A stretch of 64,000 nt of DNA, taken from contig NZ_CABFVD010000002.1 in the NCBI RefSeq assembly GCF_902143515.1, positions 229,088 through 293,087 on the forward strand, read 5' to 3'. Both the position numbers and the translations under genes were made by a program. This document shows, piece by piece, positions 16,925 through 25,779 of this stretch (position 1 is its first letter; the number at the start of each line of letters is the position of its first letter). Below the pieces are notes generated by a model, which was given only the letters and a program-made list of their open reading frames with translations, searched no databases and was not told where the DNA came from. This DNA comes from Hathewaya massiliensis. Its GTDB lineage: Bacteria > Bacillota > Clostridia > Clostridiales > Clostridiaceae.

Positions 16925-18187
16925 CTACTCCTTTCTTCTAATTATAGTATCTACATTTAATTTGAAAATTTTATATACAGGTATAATGGAAAGAAGCAAA
17001 ATTGCTAAAATAGAAAATAAAAATAAATAAGGCGTACTACGTAAATTTTTAAAGTAAAAAGCATTAAATAATGTTATAAAAGAGAAGGATACTCCAATTA
17101 TAATACTAATTTGAAGGGTGATTCTCAGAGCTATATCAGATAATTTAGCACCACATAAAAGATGAACACCGAATTCAGACATATGTTTTCTTATAAAACT
17201 TAGTAAAGAGGTTATAATGCCTGTACTACAAAATATAAGCACAAGAAGAAACATGATGTTTAGCATCTTTATCGGTTCTTTTAATCCATTTACAAAAGAA
17301 TCATTAAATATTTCTCTAAGACCACGGTACTCAAATTTAAATAGGGTATATTTGCTTGCTTCCTCATTTATTTCATTAAAATAAGCTAAAGCTTTATCCT
17401 TATTTTCAGCAAATAAAACTCCATTACTAATAGATGCTAAACAATGACCAAAATCAGGAGTTCTGTCTAAAATGCTAGAATGTGGTATAATTATTCTATT
17501 ATTTAAATTTTCTACGGTAGCCATGAAAATGTTATCTATAAAATAATAATCTTTTTCTAGAAATCCTATTACTTTAGCTTTAGTAGCTTTGGAATATCTG
17601 AAAGGTCTTATATTTAGTTCATCTCCAATTTTATATATACCTTTGTAGTTGGCACCTAAAATTAAAGGAATTATCTTTGTAGGATTAGCATTTTCTTCAT
17701 ACTCAAAATCTTCTTTTTTAAAAAAACTACCCTCTGTAACTTTTAAATTAAATAATTTAGTAAAATTATAATCAATATAAAAACCCTTTATAGAAGAGCA
17801 AGAAGGATTTTCTGGGTTAACATGCATATCGTTTAAAAATTTAGCATCACCCTTAAAATTATCTACTTCAATATAATCAGAATCAAAGTTTGTAAAAATG
17901 AAGTTTTTATTATACTTTATATAATGATATAACTTTTTTACATTACCAGTGTCTATTTCTTCATTCTCCATTTTATTTATTACTTCATTTGAAATAGCTG
18001 GTTGAAATCTAAAAGGTTCCTTATTATCAAAAATTTTAAGAATTCTATCACCATCTTCTTTTAACTTTAACTTACTATTTATACTATTATTTAAGAAGAA
18101 AAAGGCAGTAGTAATTTGAATAATAATAATTATGGTCATAAGCAAATTAGTGCTTAGTCCATGAAAGGCGTATTTTAAATTTTTCAC
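16925..18187 (-). CDS. FtsX-like ABC transporter permease
   Basis: This 420-residue protein starts at GTG 18187 with AAAGGAG upstream. It has one N-terminal helix (about 12-32), a MacB-like extracytoplasmic domain of about 260 residues, and three C-terminal helices with the FtsX motif IRKHMSEFGVHLLCGAKLSD. It heads a two-gene minus-strand operon with the broken permease at 16914. Neither gene has an ATPase beside it, so the system is either dead or borrows one. Confidence 0.8.
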   Translation of the reverse strand: MKNLKYAFHGLSTNLLMTIIIIIQITTAFFFLNNSINSKLKLKEDGDRILKIFDNKEPFRFQPAISNEVINKMENEEIDTGNVKKLYHYIKYNKNFIFTNFDSDYIEVDNFKGDAKFLNDMHVNPENPSCSSIKGFYIDYNFTKLFNLKVTEGSFFKKEDFEYEENANPTKIIPLILGANYKGIYKIGDELNIRPFRYSKATKAKVIGFLEKDYYFIDNIFMATVENLNNRIIIPHSSILDRTPDFGHCLASISNGVLFAENKDKALAYFNEINEEASKYTLFKFEYRGLREIFNDSFVNGLKEPIKMLNIMFLLVLIFCSTGIITSLLSFIRKHMSEFGVHLLCGAKLSDIALRITLQISIIIGVSFSFITLFNAFYFKNLRSTPYLFLFSILAILLLSIIPVYKIFKLNVDTIIRRKE

Positions 18188-18327
18188 AAGAATATTCTCC
18201 TTTCCAACTTACATTTTAACTATATTATACTTTAATTACTTTATATTAACAATTTATTTAAATATATTATTTTCTAATTATATTATTTTCTATTCTAATT
18301 ATGATATTTATCCTTAAATATTTCTTC

Positions 18328-18390
18328 TTGACTTAGGAAAAATAATACTATATATTATTTTTATAAAACATAGTAATTCTGTAGGAATTA
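18328..18390 (+). promoter_or_regulatory. promoter and dyad operator of the cysteine desulfurase operon
   Basis: TTGACT (18328-18333), 17 bp, TATATT (18351-18356) form a promoter. Just downstream TAATTC (18374-18379) and GAATTA (18385-18390) form a dyad with a 5-bp centre. AATTCC/GGAATT half-sites are typical of CymR-type Rrf2 regulators, and such a regulator is encoded in this operon at 21019. Confidence 0.5.
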
Positions 18391-18400
18391 TATATAAAGA

Positions 18401-18556
18401 GGGGTTTTAGCTTCAGAGGAAGTTTTTACTTATGAAGCTAAAGCTTAGAAATTTTAATGAACATTAAAAATTGTCATTTAGAGATGAGTAGAGATCTACT
18501 TTAAATTTGGATAATATATGAGTATTAGAGATGTATTCATTACTCATAGGTTAAAG
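18401..18556 (+). promoter_or_regulatory. structured leader with four hairpins ahead of the desulfurase gene
   Basis: Successive stems are TTTAGCTTCA/TGAAGCTAAA (18406-18442), TTTTAAT/ATTAAAA (18452-18469), AGTAG/CTACT (about 18487-18500) and ATGAGTA/TACTCAT (about 18519-18548). The motifs do not match a T-box or any riboswitch I know. It fills the 382-bp gap between the permease and desulfurase genes. Confidence 0.4.
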
Positions 18557-18569
18557 AAAGGATTTTAAT

Positions 18570-19706
18570 ATGGAGATTTATTTAGATAATAGTGCAACTA
18601 CAAAGCCCTATGAAGAGGTTATTGAAGCTATGGGCAAGACCATGAGGGAATGTTATGCCAATCCATCTTCTGCATATAAATTAGGGATAAAAGCTGAGAA
18701 AAAAATTACAGAGTGCAGGGAAGTCATTGGTAAGACCATAAATGCTGAAAAAGATGAGATAATTTTCACCTCAGGAGGAAGTGAGGCTAATAATTTTCTT
18801 ATAAGAGGATTTGTTCAAGGAGGAAATCATTTAATTACAAGTAGCATAGAGCATCCTAGTGTGTTAAAGTTATGCAAGGAGTTAGAGGAAAGCGGAGTTC
18901 GTGTAACTTATTTAAATGTAGATTCCAAGGGAAGAATAGATATAAATGAATTAGAAAAAAGCATAACTAAGGATACAGTGCTAGTTAGCATTATGCACGT
19001 AAATAATGAAATAGGTGCTGTGCAGGATTTAGAAAGCATAGGGAAATTAATTAAGGAAAAGAGCAGTAGGATAAAGTTCCACGTGGATACAGTTCAAAGT
19101 TATGGAAAGTTTAAAATTGATGTAAAAAAATTTAATATAGACATGTTATCTGTTAGTGCTCATAAGTTTCATGGACCTCGTGGAGTAGGATTTGCTTATA
19201 TAAAAAAAGGATTAAATCCAAGACCGCTTATTTTAGGTGGAGGGCAGGAAAAGAGTTTTAGAGCAGGAACTGAAAACACAGCAGGTATAGTAGGGCTTAC
19301 AGTGGCAGCTGAAATTATGAATAAAAATATGGAGACAAATTATGCTCATGTAAGTGAACTTAAAGAATACTTTATAGGAGAACTTTCAAAATTAGATAAT
19401 ATAAAAATAAATAGTGAGCACAGCAAAGAATTTTCACCTTATATTTTAAACCTATCATTTAAGGGTATAAGATCAGAAATTTTACTTAGGGTTTTAGATG
19501 AGAAAAACATTTATGTTTCAGTGGGTTCAGCTTGTTCTGCCAAGAAGTCTAAGCAAAGTCATGTGCTTAAAGCTATAGGACTTTCAGATGAAGAAATCTT
19601 AGGGTCTATAAGGTTTAGTTTTTGTGAATACTCTAAAAAAGAGGAAATTGATTATACTATAAAGGTACTAAAAGAAAATATTAAATTACTTAGAAGAATG
19701 AAATAA
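18570..19706 (+). CDS. cysteine desulfurase, IscS/NifS family
   Basis: This PLP enzyme releases sulfur from cysteine as an enzyme-bound persulfide for thiolation and Fe-S assembly. The 378 residues include MEIYLDNSATTKP at the N-terminus, the PLP lysine in SVSAHKFHGPRG and the persulfide cysteine loop VSVGSACSAKKSKQSH of group I enzymes. ThiI follows, which uses this sulfur for tRNA 4-thiouridine. No IscU scaffold gene is adjacent, so tRNA modification is a likely main duty here. Confidence 0.9.
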   Translation: MEIYLDNSATTKPYEEVIEAMGKTMRECYANPSSAYKLGIKAEKKITECREVIGKTINAEKDEIIFTSGGSEANNFLIRGFVQGGNHLITSSIEHPSVLKLCKELEESGVRVTYLNVDSKGRIDINELEKSITKDTVLVSIMHVNNEIGAVQDLESIGKLIKEKSSRIKFHVDTVQSYGKFKIDVKKFNIDMLSVSAHKFHGPRGVGFAYIKKGLNPRPLILGGGQEKSFRAGTENTAGIVGLTVAAEIMNKNMETNYAHVSELKEYFIGELSKLDNIKINSEHSKEFSPYILNLSFKGIRSEILLRVLDEKNIYVSVGSACSAKKSKQSHVLKAIGLSDEEILGSIRFSFCEYSKKEEIDYTIKVLKENIKLLRRMK

Positions 19707-19852
19707 TTATAAATTTCACCCATAGACTTTGTTAGGTAAATTATGAAAACTTAAGAATAAAAGAGCATATTAAAAAAATTAAAGATTATAGAGGGAGGAA
19801 TTAGTAAGAGAATTATCATATATGGTAGATATTTTCTTATTAAAAACAATAA

Positions 19853-20998
19853 ATGAGACAATTACTTTTAATAAAATACGCATCAGAAATATTTTTAAAA
19901 GGATTAAACAGAGGAAAGTTTGAAAGAAAGTTAAAGGATAACATTAAAAAGGTTTTAGAAAATGTTGAATATGAAATGGTACAGGATCAAGGCAGATGGT
20001 TTTTATATTCAGAAGACATGGATACCTTAATAAATAAAGTTAAAAAAGTTTTTGGGATTACGGAGCTTTGCCTAGTTACAGAGGTGGAACCAACTATGGA
20101 AGCCATAGGTAAGCAAGCCTTAGAAGAGGTTAAGAGTGGAAATTATAAGACTTTTAAAATAGATACCAATAGGGCAAATAAGAAATTTCCAATGAACTCC
20201 ATGGAAGTAAGCAGGGAAATAGGAGGTTATGTGCTTCAGAACTTAGAAGGAATAACCGTAGATATTCATAAACCAGAAGGGCTAATTAATGTAGAAATTA
20301 GAGAGAGAGCCTATGTATATTCTAAAAGGATTAAGGCTATAGGTGGACTCCCTTATGGAACTAACGGAAGTACAATGCTTATGTTATCAGGGGGCATAGA
20401 TTCTCCAGTAGCAGGATATTTAATGGCAAGAAGAGGAGTACAATTAAATTGTGTTTATTACCATAGCCATCCTTATACATCAGAAAGGGCAAAGGAAAAA
20501 GTAAAAGATCTAGCCAAGATTTTAAAAGAGTATACAGGACATGTGAACCTATTTATAGTGCCATTTACAGATATACAAATGGAGATTATAGATAAGTGCA
20601 GGGAAGATGAACTTACTATTATAATGAGAAGATTTATGATGAGACTTGCCTGTGCACTTGCAGAAAAATATGATATACACTCAGTAACAACAGGAGAAAG
20701 TGTAGGCCAAGTGGCAAGTCAGACTATGGAAGGCTTAGTTGTAAGCAATGATACTGCAGATAGACCAGTATTTAGACCTTTAATTGCCATGGATAAAACA
20801 GATATTATGGATATAGCAAGAGAAATAGGAACCTATGAAACATCCATACTTCCATATGAAGACTGCTGCACCATCTTTGTGCCTAAGCATCCTAAGACAA
20901 AGCCTGTTTTAGAACATATAATAAAGGAAGAAATAGCTTTAGACATAGAGAAGTTAGTTGAAGAAGCCATAGAAAATATGGAGATATATAGAGAATAA
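19853..20998 (+). CDS. thiI: tRNA 4-thiouridine synthase ThiI
   Basis: ThiI adenylates U8 of tRNA and inserts sulfur received from a cysteine desulfurase, and in many bacteria also serves thiamine thiazole synthesis. The 381-residue protein has the NFLD/THUMP N-terminus (KYASEIFLKGLNRGKFE), PP-loop LSGGIDSPVAGY and conserved YEDCCTIFVPKHP. The C-terminal rhodanese domain of the E. coli enzyme is absent, as in most Firmicutes. The ribosome binding site is weak: the in-frame codon before the ATG is a stop, and a good GGGAGG lies about 55 bases upstream. Confidence 0.92.
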   Translation: MRQLLLIKYASEIFLKGLNRGKFERKLKDNIKKVLENVEYEMVQDQGRWFLYSEDMDTLINKVKKVFGITELCLVTEVEPTMEAIGKQALEEVKSGNYKTFKIDTNRANKKFPMNSMEVSREIGGYVLQNLEGITVDIHKPEGLINVEIRERAYVYSKRIKAIGGLPYGTNGSTMLMLSGGIDSPVAGYLMARRGVQLNCVYYHSHPYTSERAKEKVKDLAKILKEYTGHVNLFIVPFTDIQMEIIDKCREDELTIIMRRFMMRLACALAEKYDIHSVTTGESVGQVASQTMEGLVVSNDTADRPVFRPLIAMDKTDIMDIAREIGTYETSILPYEDCCTIFVPKHPKTKPVLEHIIKEEIALDIEKLVEEAIENMEIYRE

Positions 20999-21018
20999 TT
21001 TATGGGAGAGATTAAACA

Positions 21019-21456
21019 ATGAAAGTTTCAACAAAGGGGATATATGGACTTAAAGCTATGGTAGACCTTGCATACTATTCCAATAAAGAAGAGGTAGTAA
21101 CCTTAAAAAGTATATCAGAAAGACAAGAGATTTCAGAGAGATACTTAGAACAAATATTTTCTCTACTTAGAAAAAAAGGAATAATAAAGGGAAGAAAAGG
21201 ATCCCAAGGAGGATACACCTTAGTCTACAGTCCATCAGAAATAACCATAGGACAAATTTTAAGATCTCTAGAAGGAGAACTTATTTTAGTAAACACAGAA
21301 GACTACAACAAGGATAAACTTGAAAGATGTATAAACAGCAACATATGGGACAAATTAAATTTTTCCGTAAACCAATTTGTAGACTCAATAACATTAGAAA
21401 AATTAGTAGAAGAATATAAAAAGGTTAATGAAGATGTAATAATGTATTATATATAA
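21019..21456 (+). CDS. Rrf2 family transcriptional regulator, CymR-like
   Basis: The 145-residue protein has the Rrf2 winged helix (MKVSTKGIYGLKAMVDLAYY; ISERYLEQIFSLLRKKGII). The three clustered cysteines that hold the Fe-S cluster in IscR are missing; only one Cys is present. That favours a CymR-type cysteine-metabolism repressor, which in Bacillus and Staphylococcus works with CysK. A cysK gene lies at 24335. The gene follows thiI by 20 bp and is likely autoregulated through the dyad at 18374-18390 (inference). Confidence 0.85.
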   Translation: MKVSTKGIYGLKAMVDLAYYSNKEEVVTLKSISERQEISERYLEQIFSLLRKKGIIKGRKGSQGGYTLVYSPSEITIGQILRSLEGELILVNTEDYNKDKLERCINSNIWDKLNFSVNQFVDSITLEKLVEEYKKVNEDVIMYYI

Positions 21457-21477
21457 TTAAAAAAAGGGGGTAATACC

Positions 21478-22029
21478 ATGGAAGTTGACTACACTCATTT
21501 ATATACAGAAGAACAGTTTGAAGAAATTTAAGCTAGCTACAATGGAAAGGCAGAATATGATAATGGATTTATATATCTAAGTTCAAATACCTCCATTGCT
21601 CACAATAGAATTAAAGGGAGAATATTAACAAAGCTTAACATATATTTAGAAGGCACTAAATATGAAGCCTTCGATGAGCAAATAGAAGTTATATTTCAAT
21701 CTGATAAAGATTTGAGAAAATATAAGCCTGATGTATTCGTTATGTGTGATAATGCAACAAGACGTGGAGAGAGATTTATCTCTGTACCTAAGATTATCTT
21801 TGAGATAATCTCTAAAAGTACTGCACCACATGACTATATTACAAAACTTGCTGTATATCAGAATTATGGAGTACTTGAGTATAATATAGTTGAACAGGAC
21901 GGAAAGATTATTCAATACTCATTAGAAGAGAATCAATATAGAATAACTGATGTCTTTAAAAATGATGATGAATATGTCAGTACAGTATTTCCAGATTTAA
22001 GAATAAATTTGGGAGATATATTTAAATAG
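21478..22029 (+). pseudogene. Uma2 family endonuclease-like gene with an in-frame stop
   Basis: From ATG 21478 (GGGGG ribosome binding site) the frame reads MEVDYTHLYTEEQFEEI, then TAA at 21529-21531, then continues in the same frame to 22029 with clear Uma2/DUF820 features (NGFIYLSSNTSIAHNRI, KYKPDVFVMCD, PKIIFEIISKST, YQNYGVLEYNIVE). The intact product would be about 183 residues with a PD-(D/E)XK fold. A single substitution explains the stop. A shorter product starting at an internal codon cannot be excluded but would lack the N-terminal strand. Confidence 0.8.
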
Positions 22030-22127
22030 ATTCATATGCAATACAAGCTAAAATAACTAGGGGAAAAAATAATGTAAACTGTAAGTAAAGATGATGTGTC
22101 AATTAATATAATACAGTTAAAAGATGA

Positions 22128-22170
22128 AAAAACCAGCTGAATTTAAGTAGGCTGGTTTATTATTTTTTTT
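22128..22170 (+). terminator. Rho-independent terminator
   Basis: AACCAGC (22131-22137) pairs with GCTGGTT (22151-22157), followed by a T-rich run. It closes the Uma2 remnant unit. Confidence 0.75.
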
Positions 22171-22317
22171 AGATTTATATAATAACATATACAAATGATG
22201 TAAATAGTAAACTTATGTACGTAAGATCTAAAGTTATTATACATAATATAACAAAATAGAATTATATATGATATAATTACAATAAAGTATTAAGTTATTA
22301 AAAATGAAGGGGTTAAT

Positions 22318-23109
22318 ATGGAAAATTTAGTCACAGATAAGAAGAGTGGATTAAGTATAAAAAAGAGTATCTTTGTGGTTATTTCATTTTTGGTTTTAGA
22401 TTTCGTTTTTCGAGTTATTTGGGAAAGTTTATCAACAAGTTTACAGTCTGCTGGTATTAATGTGAATAATGTGAATACATATGCACATGAATTAATTTCT
22501 ATTATAACTTATAGTATATTTATAAAAGTTTATAAATTGATAGTACCAAATAAATTAAAATTTTCAAATACAATTAAAATTGATAAGTATATTTTTATAG
22601 CTTTAATTATTATAGGATATATATTTATTTATGATAATACATTAAATTTATTCTTATGCAAACTTACAACTAATAGTTGGTATAATGAATTTATAAAAGA
22701 GAGTCTTGATTCACCAATAATTATGATTATAGGTGCAATTATAGTTGCACCTATATTTGAAGAGATTTTGTGTAGAGGAATAATATTAGAGGGGTTACTA
22801 CTTAGAAATAAGCCATATATTTCTATAATAATTTCATCTTTAATATTTTCTATAATGCATGGCAATTTAGTACAAATTCCAAATGCATTTTTTATAGGAG
22901 TTATAATTGGAATAATTTATTATAAAACTAAGTCATTATTACCATGTATATTTGCACATTTTACAAACAATTTTTTTGTTACTATAGATTACTGTAATCC
23001 TGGACTTTATAATGCTGATAAATTTAGCATTGTTAAGTTAAGTATAGGAATAATTCTTTTTGTGGGTTCTATTTGGGTAGTAAGAAATAAGTCAAATAAT
23101 ACTAATTAA
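22318..23109 (+). CDS. CPBP family intramembrane glutamic endopeptidase
   Basis: This 263-residue membrane protein has about seven hydrophobic segments and the three CPBP (Abi/Rce1-like) motifs: EEILCRG with the catalytic Glu pair (about residues 143-149), a His in IMHGNL, and HFTNN. Family members process prenylated or peptide substrates and often protect against bacteriocins, but no bacteriocin gene is seen here. A close paralog follows immediately. Confidence 0.85.
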   Translation: MENLVTDKKSGLSIKKSIFVVISFLVLDFVFRVIWESLSTSLQSAGINVNNVNTYAHELISIITYSIFIKVYKLIVPNKLKFSNTIKIDKYIFIALIIIGYIFIYDNTLNLFLCKLTTNSWYNEFIKESLDSPIIMIIGAIIVAPIFEEILCRGIILEGLLLRNKPYISIIISSLIFSIMHGNLVQIPNAFFIGVIIGIIYYKTKSLLPCIFAHFTNNFFVTIDYCNPGLYNADKFSIVKLSIGIILFVGSIWVVRNKSNNTN

Positions 23110-23234
23110 ATAAGTATGTGTATAAAGTATTACAATTTTAAGGACTATGGGTGTGATTGCTTGGTTACAATAAGGTATGTTATATAACTTAAAAGATCTT
23201 CTATTAAAAATACTGTATTAAATGGGGTGGGGAT

Positions 23235-24017
23235 ATGGAAGAACTAGCTATAGATAAAAGAAAAGGATTAAGTATAAAAAAGAGTTTTCTAGTATTAATT
23301 TTTTATTTTATTTTACGTGTTTTTTTACTAGGTGCGACAGAAAGTATTTTAAGTTTATTAAAAACTAGTGGTATGAACACAAAAATTATTAGTGGTTATG
23401 TGTATATAATAGTAGAAACTATAATGAATCTTATATTTATCAGTGTATATAAACAGTTAACAGAGAATGAATTGAGGTTTTCAAATACAATTAAACTTAA
23501 TAAGTATATTTTTGTAGCTTTAATTATTATAGGGTACAGTTGTATTTATGACAATACATTAAGTTTAATTATGGATAAAATTATAACTAACAGTTGGTAT
23601 AATTAGGCTATAAAAAAGGAACTTGAAAATTTACCAAGTTTTTTTATAGGTGCTCTTATAATTGCACCTATATTTGAGGAGATTTTGTGTAGAGGAATAT
23701 TATTAGAGGGATTACTTCTTAGAAATAAGCCGTATATTTCTATAGTAATTTCAGCTTCAATGTTTTCTTTAATGCATGGCAATTTAGTACAAATTCCAAA
23801 TACATTCTTTATGGGTCTTATAATAGGTTGGGTTTATTATAAAACTAGATCAGTAATACCATGTATATTTGCTCATTTTATAAATAATCTTTTGCCGACT
23901 ATATTATACTGTAATCCTAAACTTTATAATGATGGTAAATTTAATGTAATTACACTAATAATGGGGATGATTTTTTTTATAGGTTCTGTTTGGGGGTTGA
24001 AAAATGGGGTTGAATAA
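23235..24017 (+). pseudogene. second CPBP protease gene, interrupted by TAG
   Basis: This is a tandem paralog of the preceding gene with the same N-terminal RKGLSIKKS start and C-terminal motifs EEILCRG, MHGNL and HFINN. An in-frame TAG at 23604-23606 falls where the paralog has Glu (WYNEFIKES versus WYN*AIKKE). GAG to TAG is one substitution. All catalytic motifs lie after the stop, so the translated 123-residue product would be inactive. Otherwise the frame is intact, suggesting recent loss. Confidence 0.85.
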
Positions 24018-24221
24018 TATCACTGTATTTTCATAGGGTTTAAATTTTCTCTAAATAAGATATTGAAAAATATAAATTATAAGTATATAATATAATTAAT
24101 AAAAAGCAAATTAGGTTTAATTAAAATAAATTTTATTAAATAATGTATGAATTTTATTAATCAGAATAGTAACATCATATAAATTATAGAATAAAATAAT
24201 TTTAAAGATAATTTCAAAAAT

Positions 24222-24247
24222 AAATTCATAGGGAAACCTATGAATTT
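24222..24247. promoter_or_regulatory. perfect hairpin with GAAA loop upstream of cysK
   Basis: AAATTCATAGG (24222-24232) pairs perfectly with CCTATGAATTT (24237-24247) around a GAAA tetraloop. The sequence after it is not a T run, so it may be a weak terminator for the CPBP unit or a dyad protein-binding site. Otherwise nothing is evident in the 317-bp gap before cysK. Confidence 0.5.
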
Positions 24248-24334
24248 TATAAAAAACCAAAACCTAGTAAACTTATAAGAATAATAAGTATTATGAAAGT
24301 AAAAATAAATCTAATATATTAAGGAGCGATTTTT

Positions 24335-25264
24335 ATGAAGAAAATATATAATAATTTAATTGAACTTATAGGAAATACTCCTTTAGTAAGTTTAAAAAAC
24401 TTTGAAAGGGAAAATAATTTAGAGGCAAATATTATAGGTAAGGTAGAGTACTTTAATCCAGCTGGTAGCGTAAAGGATAGAATAGCTCTTGCTATGATAG
24501 AAGAGGCAGAGAGACAAGGAAAAATAAATAAGAATACAGTTATAATAGAACCTACTAGTGGAAATACAGGGGTTGGGCTTGCCTTTATAGCTGCTACAAA
24601 AGGATATAAGTTAATTTTAACTATGCCAGATACTATGAGTGTTGAAAGAAGGAATATATTAAAAGCTTATGGTGCGGAACTTGTGTTAACTCCTGGTGCT
24701 GAGGGCATGAATGGGGCTATAAAAGGAGCTAAAGAATTAGCAGAGAAAAATCCAAACTCTTTTATACCACAACAATTTGAAAACTTATCAAATCCAGAAA
24801 AGCATAAAAAGACTACAGCAGAGGAAATTTGGAGAGATACAGATGGAGAAGTAGATATATTTATAGCTGGAGTTGGTACAGGTGGTACTATTACAGGAGT
24901 TGGAACTGCATTAAAGGAAAAAAATAAGGATATAAAAATTATAGCAATAGAGCCAAAGGATTCTGCAGTATTATCAGGAGAAAAAGCAGGTCCTCATAAA
25001 ATTCAAGGAATTGGGGCTGGCTTTGTACCAAAGGTTTTAGATATGAATGTAGTTGATGAAGTTATAAGGGTAAGCAACGAGGATGCCTTTAAAGTAACTA
25101 GAGAAGTTGCTCATAAAGAAGGATTATTAGTTGGAATATCTTCAGGAGCAGCACTTTATGCAGCAATAGAAATTGCAAAACGTAAAGAAAATAAGGGAAA
25201 GAACATTGTAGTTCTATTACCTGATACAGGACAAAGATATTTATCTATGCCTATATTTGACTAA
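24335..25264 (+). CDS. cysK: cysteine synthase A (O-acetylserine sulfhydrylase)
   Basis: This PLP enzyme makes cysteine from O-acetylserine and sulfide. The 309 residues carry the family start [15 protein letters not shown] lysine in [11 protein letters not shown], the substrate loop [11 protein letters not shown] and the phosphate-binding [12 protein letters not shown]. The C-terminus ends SMPIFD. In Firmicutes CysK also forms the CymR co-repressor complex; a CymR-like gene lies 3 kb upstream. AAGGAG gives a good start. Confidence 0.93.
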   Translation: MKKIYNNLIELIGNTPLVSLKNFERENNLEANIIGKVEYFNPAGSVKDRIALAMIEEAERQGKINKNTVIIEPTSGNTGVGLAFIAATKGYKLILTMPDTMSVERRNILKAYGAELVLTPGAEGMNGAIKGAKELAEKNPNSFIPQQFENLSNPEKHKKTTAEEIWRDTDGEVDIFIAGVGTGGTITGVGTALKEKNKDIKIIAIEPKDSAVLSGEKAGPHKIQGIGAGFVPKVLDMNVVDEVIRVSNEDAFKVTREVAHKEGLLVGISSGAALYAAIEIAKRKENKGKNIVVLLPDTGQRYLSMPIFD

Positions 25265-25424
25265 AGATATTCTAACTAGATTCTAATAAGCAATTTTTAA
25301 GGATATAATACTAATAATTTTTAATAAAAGTTTTATAGCAATATAACCAAATATTTTTTATTCCAAATTACTAACCACCCTCTAACTAAGAAGTTTTAGG
25401 GTGGTAGTTATGTAAGAAATGATG

Positions 25425-25468
25425 AGAACACCAAAAAGAGGCACGCTCTAAGGTGTTCTTTTCTTATT
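25425..25468 (+). terminator. Rho-independent terminator downstream of cysK
   Basis: AGAACACC (25425-25432) pairs with GGTGTTCT (25452-25459), with a smaller inner stem, then TTTTCTTATTTT. A second, weaker stem CCACCCT/AGGGTGG lies at about 25376-25404. Confidence 0.75.
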
Positions 25469-25538
25469 TTGATAAGAGATAAGTAAAAAGTAGAAATATG
25501 CCTAAGACTATCCCCAAGTACCAATGCATATTTTTCAT
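25464..25538 (-). CDS. possible 24-aa hydrophobic peptide
   Basis: The frame MKNMHWYLGIVLGIFLLFTY plus four residues is a single hydrophobic helix. The ribosome binding site is poor: a GGGGG lies more than 15 bases upstream of the first in-frame ATG. It is listed only because the composition is typical of small membrane peptides and the 515-bp gap is otherwise empty apart from hairpins. Confidence 0.2.
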   Translation of the reverse strand: MKNMHWYLGIVLGIFLLFTYLLSK

Positions 25539-25779
25539 AATATACATCTTTTTCAATTAAATAACCCCCAATAAATATAGTTCTTAGCTTAATGGATAAA
25601 TATTAAGAATATGTATTAATCATAACATCTATAGGTGATATAAATCAATACTAAAAGTGATACTAAATAACTTATTTTATGATAAATAAAATTACAAAAT
25701 ATATTTGACTTATAAATACTTGTTTGATATCCTTTATATTGTGATAATGAAATTCATTTATTCTTATTAGGGGGATGTC

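Noticed and set aside
21529-21531. TAA readthrough in the Uma2-like gene
   Set aside because: No stimulatory context; one substitution is the simplest explanation.
23604-23606. TAG as a recoded (pyrrolysine or selenocysteine-like) codon
   Set aside because: No recoding genes or structures are seen, the paralog has ordinary Glu, and nearby genes are also decaying.
25376-25404. T-box or other riboswitch around AGGGTGG downstream of cysK
   Set aside because: It lacks the T-box GGTGGNACCGCG core and no gene follows on that strand within 370 bp.
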